Assembly: GCA_013433145.1 (NCBI GenBank)
Contig: CM024169.1
Location: 12,656,817 to 12,720,816, forward strand
Length of the DNA: 64,000 nucleotides
Reading direction: 5' to 3'
From: Ascaris suum
Taxonomy: Eukaryota; Nematoda; Chromadorea; Rhabditida; Ascarididae
The notes beneath the pieces were generated by a model. It did no database searches. It saw nothing but the letters and a program-made list of their open reading frames with translations, and was not told the DNA's origin. This document shows positions 23,701-35,700 of this stretch, in pieces. A program made the translations under genes and the position numbers. The stretch's first letter is position 1, and the number at the start of each line of letters is the position of its first letter.

Positions 23701-26700
23701 TATATAATGCAGAAATTTTCGGCAGTGTATACAAATTGAAATCTGTAGCAGAAAATAGGCAAACTTACACGACAACGACATTGCTTCCGTAAAAGTAAAT
23801 TATATTAAGCCGACAAAAGACAACTGAACGTTAGAAAAAATCGACAACTACATCGACGAATGTGCTCAACTTTAGAGAGACATTTCTAGATAGGTGGTTC
23901 GATTAAAGACACTTACGGAGAAAGGTGGCTCCACTCAACTGAGGATCAGGCTTAATAGGATCATTTTTTATCGAGGTGCATAGACGAGTTCCGAATTCTA
24001 GACGAGACACTCCTTCACACGACGATTGCACGCTGCCACAGATCAGCCCACGAAGGTTCGAGCCAGCGCATGGTTTGCCTCCATTGTTTGGTCTGAAAGC
24101 ATAGCATTCAACCTTCGCTTTTCTACGAATCATCTGCAGATTCGCTAGTCTCGCTTGTGTATCACCCATCCAGCTTTCATTACGCTGGCTAGCTGAACCA
24201 CGTGTGCCTATGGGACCTGTTTATACGACGCATAAAAACGCTATGGTAGAATTATACAAAAATGAACAGTATCCATGCTCAAATTCGACAATGACATCCT
24301 AAAATATATTCACATAGAGTCCTAATTGCGAAGAAAATTCGACGAACTTCAAGTAATTTATAGAATACATCGTAGAATCCACATCATCAGAGGTGATCAG
24401 AGGTGGTCTATTATCTAACACATTTTTAGTGGTAATTATGCAGAAACATGTAATATTTGAGTAGGCTATCAAACTATAAGAAGGTCCCAATTCCTTGCTG
24501 TCCTCTTAGCTAACGGCATAATGAGTGAAAAGATCGGTCAGTTCGCGAAAAATAACGCTGATAGCGAATGACAGGGCAACCGCTAGCCTTTAGTTGAAGA
24601 ATGAACTTCAACTCCAATCGTTATTGCGACAGCGAGCAGTATAAAATATAGGGATATGAAACACTACCGTGTTCTATGTGCTCAGCATAATAGCAACTTT
24701 GTCGCCTGTTCGGATAAAAGCAGCAAAATTATCATTGGTATTATCATGTTTCTTATTACTGTTATTAACATTTTCATCATTATTACTGTTGGTTATGATT
24801 ATTGTTACTATTGTCATTTAGCGATCACAGACGCACATAAATATCAATCAATTTCGTATTGAAATGTGGTATCCTGAAAAGAGTGAAAAAAAAGAAACGA
24901 ACGCTGGATTGGTACACGTCCTCATTTGGCTTTTCAACTGAATACTTCCTGAGATTTGACACTGACTAATAGGGCATCGTTTATCACCACCACTCCATTC
25001 GGACCAACCACCATGGATCGGTAATGGCTTAGGACCATAACGCCATTCTCTACATTGACCTTCGACACAAAACTGAAAACGCACTTAATAACCTAAATTA
25101 CTCATAAAAATACGAAAAAATATCCTTATTAAATTGTCGTTATCAGTGTTTTATTTCAAAACACATTTTTAGTGATACGTAATTGCAATGATGTCATTAT
25201 AGAGATTATGATATACGATATTATATTTTAATTTTCTATTTTATTTTCTTACATTTTTCTTGTGAGAAAATGAAAAGCATATAAGCTATGGTCGATTCAA
25301 TGTGTTTTTTTCTTCATCTACTCGTTCAAAGCTTCGAGGGAATTCGTTCATCCAAGAGAGAGAGAGAGACATATATTCCATAAGATATATAATAGATTTG
25401 AATTACAATGAAAGTTGTTAAGGCAGTTTTTTTGTCGACTTAAATTAGTGCAACGAGTTCTTTACGAGTATATTAAGAAAGCGATTTTAGGTGAACCTTA
25501 TCGCCGCCGCACCAACTGCCCTCTAATGCCGGATGAGCTGTCGAAATTGTCGATCCACTATTGCCACACCATAGTATACGACAAATATCCTTTAATTAAC
25601 CATTCCTTTCAGTATTTACCAACGATTTGAAAATCTTCGTCAAAATCAATATAGTCGAATATCTATTGAATGAGAAATCCGGATATATGTAAACTATTTT
25701 CCATTAATTTTCACTACAAAGAAAACCGACTCGCAATCGCTTCTCGACTGTTAAGTGATAACATTACGAGAGAGCTAAATGTGATCTGATGAATCGATTA
25801 TCGATTGATCAGATCACATTTAGCTATCTCATAATCACAAGGGATATAATCAAATATTGCAAAATGGAACGTTTCTTTTGCATCTATGCACCTACAATAG
25901 GCAACCTATTTCCCTGTTGCAATTTTTTTGCACTAGCATCAAATAGGCAACCAGAGATTCAGTTCCGTCAAGCGAGAAGTTGAAATTCTCGATTTTTCGA
26001 ACGTCGAAAATAGCGAAAGTAGTCCTTCCTTGAAATGATAGTGTAAGATATTATTTAATATGCAAAATATTTTCAAATCCATACATCCATTTTTCTTCCA
26101 TTTGGAATCTCCACTTGATAGTCTTTGCCCCAAAAATATGAACACTGTTGATCGGCTGTGAAACGTTGTCCTGGTAAACGACCATCCTTTAAATGATCAT
26201 GCGTGGATATACTTTCGGCCGCATCGCGTAAGCAATTACCGCGACCACTCTCACTGCAAGCAAAATAGCGTTGAAATTATTGTTTCATGTGTGAAAATTG
26301 AGAGTCAAAACCTTTAAGCATTTTGAAACTCAATTTGCAGCACTCCTCACTAAATTGCTTCCCGTGTCAAGTATACCTGTTCCTGATCGTTGTGGAAGGT
26401 AAAGAACGGTAGCAACGAAAGAGGCATAGAAGATATGTTTAAGCTAGAAGCAAACACAAATAGCTTTCCACGATCAACTCACTCGAGCTGTAGAAGGAAT
26501 GCGTTGAATTCGCGTACAGAGCACGGACTCCATGTCGTCTTGCCAGCACCGTTCACCGCCGACATGAGACAACAACTGCGACTACACTGATTCTGAATAC
26601 CATCGTGAACCATACCCATACTGAAAGTTGAAGCTCGTGCTTAGAATCATAATTCCATCACCTGATCCATTAGACACAAATTGCGCGATCAATTTATGAT

Positions 26701-29700
26701 CACTTATTTTTCATAGTAAAATGCAATATCCTTTTCTTCCAGAAGATTTTTTGCTTTCACAAATCTAGCGTATTATTGTCTTATCAGCAGTTGCCTTTAC
26801 CGGAAGAAAATTTCTCATTTTAAGCGTGAAGGTAAGAATTGAAGAATTTCAAACATACTTATGGCCCATTTCATGTGCGAGTACAAACGATCGCCCTAGG
26901 TGAAGACCTTCGACGAGGCTACATGCGAATATTTCATCACACATCCGTGCCACAGGTGCCACACCAGCAACTGAGGTGGTCGTATGATAGATATCATATC
27001 TGCAATTATTCGATTAGAAGCTCAATATCGACATAGAATTCAGATTAGATATTATTATGATATAGCACATTATCGATTCAGTGTCCATATCGAAACGTTT
27101 CTGAGAATAAAACATAAGAATGGATGGTGATTATCTCATCAGTGGAATTCACCGCAGTCTTCCTATCGCCTTTAGTTTTCGTTTAGCTCACACTGCTTTA
27201 GAATTTTACTTTATAATTCTTTGCTGTGCCTAGTCTATCAAATAAGCGGGAGGAAGGAAGATGGGGAGGGGATTATGGACCGCAGTGAATTTACTCTTAA
27301 CGTTCAGATGGAGTAATTGTTCTATGGAAGTTCTCAGTCGTTTACAATTATTTGCATAGAAAGAAGCAATTTCCTCTGATCAATACTCACCCGGTAAGTA
27401 GAATGCCATGATCCCAATGACCTGGATCAGTAAGGTCAGTACCCGGGTTAATAGCCGCCTGATGCCGACAGAATCCATTCAATAAAGTTTGTGCTTGTCC
27501 ATTGCGATGCGTCAACGTTTCGAGTCCAATCTGAAACGACTCGTTGCACATCATCGCTCTTCGATGGGTCATTCTGTTTTTCCATATGTGACCAGTTATC
27601 GGTATTTATTCTTTTGTCATATATTACAATCTCAATTTTTGCTTTTCGATGGCAGAAATTTGTCGTTTCGGAAGTTCGAAGTTGAAATAGTTGTATTATT
27701 GCACCTAAAAAGTAGTTGAAGCCCATAGTCGACCGTTCGAAACTAGTACACTTATAAGTTATCCATAATACGAAACTTCCCATCTACCTAATTGAGAGAA
27801 GTATCACTTATGCCTGAGGATGTTTCACTTATCCTTTGAAGTATATGAATGAGTTCAAATGATACAACATTTATTGCACACTTCACCATTCAACGATGCT
27901 CACATCGTATCGTTAATACAGCATTTCAGGTAAATTAATTTACATAATAAATGCTTGCTAATTTTCCATACTATATTAGGTAATTAAAATTGAAAGAGAT
28001 GAAAAAATGATTTGGATAGCACTGAAATGTAGAATATACGAACCGGTTGAGTTTTCCATAGCTCATAACGTACGATAACGATATCAAGATTAGGTGACAT
28101 ACTGGATTGTTGATAGAGAACATGAACGTTATTGATAAGTGCCAATGAGAAATCGAGAAGATGTTGCTCAGCATCACGAATATACTCTCGTTGAAAGTGT
28201 TCAAAAAGTTTCGAATCAAGAAAAAGCCCAATCTCGAGCGTTATCGGATCAAGTTGTGGAAAAATAAACAACGAATCGAGTTTCGCCTCCGATGGTAGAC
28301 TATAGTTGAACGTTAGCGGATCACCTGTAATATCTATGAACGAAACTCTTTGTCTTAGTTAAATAATATTCTCTTCCGCTAAAATATTCAATATTTCATT
28401 TCAATATTCGATAGTTTATTGTGATTTTTTTTTTCATAATTTTTCATAAATTTTTTCAAGTTTTTTTCACTATTTTTGTTTTTCGCTCTTAAATGCATCG
28501 AGAAAAAAAAATCGAAAATATGGATGAAAAATTTAATTTTATCTTTTTTAGCACTAAAAAATGAATTTTTATTGAGCGAAAATTTAGACATGAATGAAAA
28601 TTTTTCTTTGCAATGAATAAAATATAATTAATAGAGATCTTTTCAACAAAGATCATAAAGCTCTCATTTGTTAGAGAAGCTTCTCGCGTGCTTTTTATAT
28701 GAAAATGTTGTGCTCATTGAAGTGACAAGAAGGCAAACCGCGAACAATCGAATAGTGTTTAGGTGAAGCAATGAGATAAGTTTCAACCGTGTATACAGAA
28801 GCATGCATGATGCAGGCAGATATATCACCATGCATATGAATTTCAAAACAAGAGATTGTTAATTTGAAAATAACACGTGTACAGGTGTGAGTTCCATGTT
28901 ACACCTGGTGCAACAATGATGCAACGATATTTCAGTTCTAGCACAATGAATGTAATTCAATTGCTCAACGTCTTCATATTAGTTTTTGCGCACAAACACT
29001 TGTTGTATTATACTATAAAAATATATGCAAACATTTTTTTTTCATTGCAGCATAGAGATTGAGAGAGCGAAAGCGAAATGAGCTTTATTTTACCAAGTGA
29101 TAGCGTTGTTAATGAAATTGTTCAAGGGCAAAATTTTGTAATGCTCGTGGCGGAAATTATTTTCGTAATTTCTGGTAAATCCTTTTTTTCGTTCAGTAAG
29201 AATCTCCTATTCCTTCCTAAATCTTCCTCTTTGGAATAATCAATGAGCGAGAGTCTTGCATGTGCTAATTGAAAGATTCGAAATTATCAGAGGCAAAAGC
29301 ATCCCAAATCCTATCATTGAGAATTCCCAGAAAGTCGTTTGCAGTCATAAGCGATTGGCAGATGTGCGAAAAGTCAAACAGGTGGCATCAGTTCCAATAT
29401 CTCTTATTGGTCTTTCCTTCATATAGAATGAGCATGACTATTTCCTTGAAGTGTTAACAAAATCTGTTGTAGCGCTAATTAGTGATCAGTGCCAATGTTA
29501 AGTTCATGCTGTAAAATGATAAATGAATGCAATGACAAGCTCATTGTCTCAATATTGATAAATGCTATAAATGCATGATATTTATTTGTCGTTAAGGGTG
29601 ATAAAATAAGTAAAATTTTGAAGCTACTGCTGAGTACCTCAATGTTTATCAAGAACATCCATTGGAAAGCATATTCAATAAGGTCAACCATTACGCACTT

Positions 29701-32700
29701 AACCAGAGGGAACATTATGACCTTGGAAATAGGATGGGGCAAAGTTTGAAATATACAATAGCACCGCTCGTATGCGCAATTTTTAGCATTCTTCTCTAAG
29801 CCTTAATGCTTTCTGAAGGATATAACCAGTAAAAATCACATATTAGCAATCTACCCTTAAACCCTCTTATATATTTCGTTCACCTTCATCGATGCAGGAA
29901 TTTCAGGATATTTGTGGAATTGAGGAAATATTGTTCTTTCCATCTTAGTAACATCGAAGCGTTGCATTGAATTTTAGTGTTTTTACTTGTTTAGGAATAA
30001 CATATTTCGTTGTGAGAAGCATACGAATATAAAGCTGGCATTAAGTGCGTGCATTACTAAAAAAGAAGCTGGCACTAACTGCGTGCACGCTAATAGAAAG
30101 CTGGCATTAAGCAGATGCATTACTATGCTGCAATATTGCTGATGCTGAATGCACCCTTCACTGCCACTCTTTTCAGTATTCCTCTTCCACTTCGTGAACT
30201 TCAATTTTTCGAAGTGGATCTTCGATTATCACCTTAACAGAAATCAAATCATACCTCTCAACGAGCAACATAAAAAAAACGATCAAATTTAATTAACGAT
30301 TAGGAAATGATGCATAAACACAATGTGTTATGCAATGAAATCTAATTCGAATAGTGCAATTTCGTCGACTCCTTTGCAATCATACAATATTAATAACACA
30401 AGAAATTATCATTCCTAAACAAAAATAATCATAAAAATTCTTTCATTATCAGCACTTATCAATTGTTCGTTGATTCATAGAAGTTGAATAAATCAGCATC
30501 TGCATTATTACACGCTTTTTGTTATCAAAATATATGAAGGAAAAAAACTGCACGCAACACAATTAATGCTTTTAGAGAGCTTCACAATGTGATGCTCAAT
30601 AAAAGATAGCTAAATAAGAGGAAGGTTTACTATCAATAAAAATTTATGCGAACAAAAAAGTATGTAAAGTATTATTATCTCATACTACTCCATGCTAATT
30701 ACCTTATTTAACCTCGAATTTTTGCAACCCTCTGAAGCAAAATTGGAGAATTCGACGCTTTTCAGTCTCCTCTTCGTCCTTTCCTGTCCTTCAAGCCCCT
30801 CTCTTCCATAGAGAAGAATGATGGGAGCGAAAATGTTCCGAACCTCTCTGCTAAGCTATGCTCAGTGATGCTCAGATCGGCGCTGGATCTTCGTGCGTAG
30901 TGATGCGACATCTTGGTTTTTTTTTTGCAAAGCTACAATGTAGGAGTGGGAAAGTATCTCGCATTTAGCACGTTGAAATAAAAAATGCTCAGGTGGTTGC
31001 CGAATTTCACAATTATTGGTTCTTGATCTCTGCACTTCTAAGCTCGACCTCGAGCTCCAATCACAAAGCACCACATTCATAAGCTCGACTTCAGGGATTG
31101 CCTTTTGCTTAGAAAATTATCGAATATAAGAACAGTTAGCACCGAGTAATAAGAGATAACAATTCGTCAAATTTAAGCGGAAAGCAGTAAGCGGAAGCAA
31201 AGCGCACCTGCAGCTTTATTCAGCTCGTCAGTTGCATCAATCGACTTACTAACGTCGCAGAAATCACCGTTGATAGGCTCCTCGTTCAATCGGATTAACT
31301 GCTCTTCCAACGATTGCTCCACGGAGCTGAGTAGACCCGCTTCTCGTTTATATACAACGTGCTGGTTCGCCTATAGCACCAATATCTGTTGAGTTCATCA
31401 CATGAGGATAAGAACCTTATGAAAACTTATTTCAGAACAAATTCCCCACGATTAGCTTTTTACTACCAGTGCATTTTTCAGAACGACAGTTGATGTGCTG
31501 AATTAGATTCAAGTTGAATTAGAAATTAATATTTAGTTCCCTTTCATCGATATCCCCTTGAAAGGCCTCGAGAATTAAAAAGCAACCTTGAATCTATTAC
31601 TCCTCTTAATTTGCATATCGATTAGTTAGAAAAAGAACTTCAGGATGATCTATTGAATCAATCAAGCAGCTTGTTTTGCGAACTTTTTCACCTATTAAGA
31701 AGTAATTCTAATGAGCGAGAGCTGAAGAGAAGCTTTTATTGTTCGGCCATTAAAGCATTTAGAGTTTTAGTGCAGTATGAATCGAAGAAAACATCTATGC
31801 TCATTCACTTACTTGATTAAGCACTCATTCATGATTTATTCTCTTACCTGTGAAAAAATCTGTGGAAATATAACACCTATGTCAAGAAAACTTTCTCATC
31901 CGAAGTAAATTTAGGAAAAGCATCTAAAGACGGCATCACATCCGTACATATGCAGTTACGTCTGTCTGTCTATCATTCAGGTAAATTCAACGTGCGAAAC
32001 ACTAAAGTTGTAGCTTGGAATTTCGACTGATATAATGTGCATCATAGCCACATCTCCTATGCCACTTTTCACGTTTTTAAGAAAAGAGTTATAGCTGTTT
32101 AAATTATTAGGGAAAAATTTTGTTTTATTTTATTTTCGTTCGATCATTGAAAAACGATTCTTTTTTAAAATATTCGAAGCAATTGGATTGATTTATTTAT
32201 GGTTTATGAGGAATATTTATTTATAGAGGAATATTCGCCGATAACTTGTAAACTAATTAGTGAACAACGCGAAAAGGCATTTCATCATAACTTCTCTAGC
32301 AAATTTCCCAATGTGTTTTCAATGTGATTTTATTTTTTTGTTTATTTCTAATATTGAGAAAGATTTTGAGATAACTTAACGCCCATAATAACCAACGATG
32401 GGGACAAATCAGAAATTTCGAGTGAGGATAGGGTCGGTTGCAATTGTTTCAAATATAAGAAAGAGGGAAAGAGGGGGGGATAAAGGAATTAAGTTTTCTA
32501 GATATTGGATAGGATAGCAGAAGCGTTAAAATTTAAAGCGAAAAGTATTTCTCCTTCCCTTAGCCGTCTTTTCAATCTTAGCTACTCCAATGGTCACCCA
32601 ATATTGTCTCTGCAAGACGAGAGCATTCACCTGGTAGGCTTTTAAGCGTTCGGGAATCGTTTGAATAACAAGAAAGTGGTCATCCATTACAATTGTGCCC

Positions 32701-35700
32701 ATCAGAGTATGGCAATTTGAGATTGCAGCTGAAACGTTTCCATGGGAAACCACTTTACCATGAAAGTGACAATTGAAATCAAGATTTGATGGAAGACCGT
32801 ATATGGTCTTCGATGCGTTTCCTTCACGAATCACTGAGATCTGAAATTGAAATGTGGAATTCATTACTTGAGTTAAATAACCTGAATTTAGACAAATAAA
32901 CTGACGAAGTAGATACGAATAATGCTAGTAGTATCAAAACTGCTGAGATGAGTAGCAATAAATTTTAGTGACATTAAAGGACGACGATTAGCTCCGGTGA
33001 TAAAGACAACTCAAAGGGAATGCTTTTCATGGGATATATAATTTTACAATTACTCGCAGGGTATAAGTTAGAAACTGTAGAATGGAGTCTTGTTATGTCC
33101 AAATCTATAACTGATGACAGATTTTATGTTCTGTTCAGTTTTATCTGAGGAACAGGTATAGGATTGCATAACAAGAAGTTATATCCTGTTTTATACCTAA
33201 CGATAAATTGAGTAGATGTGGAGCGTGAAGAAAAAAAAAACTACAATGGACTAGACGATCTAATAAGAAATTTGTAAATTTCTTTCAATTGTTTTTAAAG
33301 CACTAAAAAAAAGAGAGTACTGCCAATAAATAAGGCGATAAAAAATCAACTTGCAATCGTACTTCTTTATACCATTACTTCAAGCACCATCGTATTGCAT
33401 AATGCCGAAAAAAATTTGCCTGGAAGATGATATCCCGATTGATTAGCGTTCAATTATTTGCCGGATTAGAAATACGTATGAAAAAAAAATCACCAAATGA
33501 GGGCTAAGAAGCTTCCGATTTGGTTTCAATTCGATTTGATATGTATCATTCCATGCGTTGAATTGTACACGCAAATGATCGTCATCCATTTTACGCCTTT
33601 TAGCTGTGATGAGTGCATATTCGGGCACATCCTTCCTATGTTCCACACCGAACACTCGCTGTAGCTCACGTTTTGTGAGCCGATGATGAAGCGCCTAAGA
33701 AATGCCACAGTGAAATGAACAAATAAATAGAAGCAAATAAATGAATAGGTAAATAAATGTGAGAGAAAAAAAATAGATAAATAAGTAAATAAACAAATAA
33801 ATAAATAAAGAAATAAAGAAATATATAGAAATGCTATAATCTTGCAGAACTGCAGATCGTATCTATTCATTTCTTTAGCAAGCTAACAGCTATATGGATG
33901 TTGGTTTAAAACTACTTCAATAAACAATGAATTCTTCGTGTATGAAATACATCAATCCATCCGATGAATGCTTGAAAAGAGACCTACAGGAAAGACCTTG
34001 TCCATTTCAACAGCTGACTAAAAATTGACCAATCGCTATGTTAAATCATATTTCCAGAAATATCGCATAAGCGCAACTTAAGGAACGACATGGAAATTAT
34101 AGGCACTGCACTTCTTCCATGTGTTTTTTTAAAATACACAATTACAAATTTGCCTATGCAAACGCACAATCGTTTCTTTTAAATAATTGTGTCTGACAAA
34201 TCTGTGCATATGTATGTATGTATCGTGTTGTTTATCAACGTTTATCTATGCGCTTATTTCCACTTAGTAATCGTTTAATATGGAGGTGTGAAATTTAATA
34301 GCACAATGAATACAATTGCGATGACTTCATACTCCGTTTCTCGATTGGATTCGAGAAACTCGTAAAAAGTTGAGAAAATTTAGAAGTTTTAAAGAAGATT
34401 GCATATAAAAGTATCTCTTACAATGAGTGGAGATGTAGAATATGACACAACGAATCTTTTCTAGAAGATATCTGAGAGTGAACCGTATATTTTCATTGAA
34501 ATATAAACGAAAGAAATAGACGAGAGGAGAGTAGATGAGGCGAAATTCGGTTTTCATTTAGTATTATCAGCGAAAAAACTATTACCTTCTATTAAATAAT
34601 GATTTTTATAAGGCGATCAGATATCCGCCCTAATTCTGACCGTAAAATAATGACTTTTACTGATTTCTTAGCACTGCGAAAGGCTACCATTAGTATTATA
34701 GCGCACATAAGGTGTTTACGTTAATAGGAGCTCTCTTTCATCCTTGAACCAACATTATTGAAACGATCTGCTGACTCAAACATAAGCTTACAACAAGGGT
34801 TGACATGGAAGGAGCAGGAAGAAGAGGACGTATAAGGTGAGAGATGCTATCCCCCCCCCCCCCCCTCACTCCTTCCCCGTTGCTTCCTCAACGATAAGGA
34901 AAGTGATATGCGACCGCAGTTTTCTCCGAGGTCGAAAACCGGTTTCGCATGTGTCGAATTTCGCGCACATTTTTGCGCGCTCTGTGAACAGAATTCTGCC
35001 GAAAGCGTTTTATACCTTCCAGAACAACAGAACAACACTTAAATATGCAGGAATTGTGCTCTTTTCGAGTTCCTTGCCATTTGCCATTGCGAATACTAAG
35101 CGTTACAGTGGCTTTTTTTTCGAGAATGAAGTGAGAGAAGGGAGAGCAACTAAGGGGGTTATCTTGGCTACAGGAGTGGAGAACTTTTGATGTGCAAGAG
35201 GATTGGCAACGGCGCCCACTTCGAAGCGGGCTAACGGATAGGAATGCTAGTCGTACTTAGTATACTACTTCATTTAACTGAGCATAATTCCAAAATGTAG
35301 TTGGCCAATCCACTCCCTCTTTCCGTAGGTTCAGATGGGCCCGCGTTCATATTCCCCATCTAGACTTCTCTAGGACTTTTTTGCTGCCAACTCATCGAAG
35401 ATTAAGTCGATTTTGTTTTCATTTTAGGATGGATGTTTTATGCTCAACACCCTCATTTTTCGCATTCTTTTCATCATTACTAATACAACTATAGAACTGA
35501 AATAGCGTTTTTTTAAAGAAAATCGATCTAATTAAAGTTCAGTTATACTTTATTACTTTCATATTCGTCTTTTTTTTTCGTGTTAAGAAATTACTCAAAT
35601 AATTGTCGAAATATATTTTCACCTTAGAATTTAAAAAGAATTTTTTTTTTCTTCGCCATTATTTATTCGGTGTAAATAGAAATATTCTCAACTAAAATAG

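Noticed and set aside
33526..33870. Hydrophobic 114-codon minus frame next to ADAMTS exon 2, possible signal peptide
   Set aside because: It translates an AAAT repeat and is in a different frame from the propeptide exon.
34837..35190. 117-codon plus-strand frame beginning with a proline run
   Set aside because: It starts in a poly-C homopolymer, has no recognisable domain, and lies inside ADAMTS intron 1.
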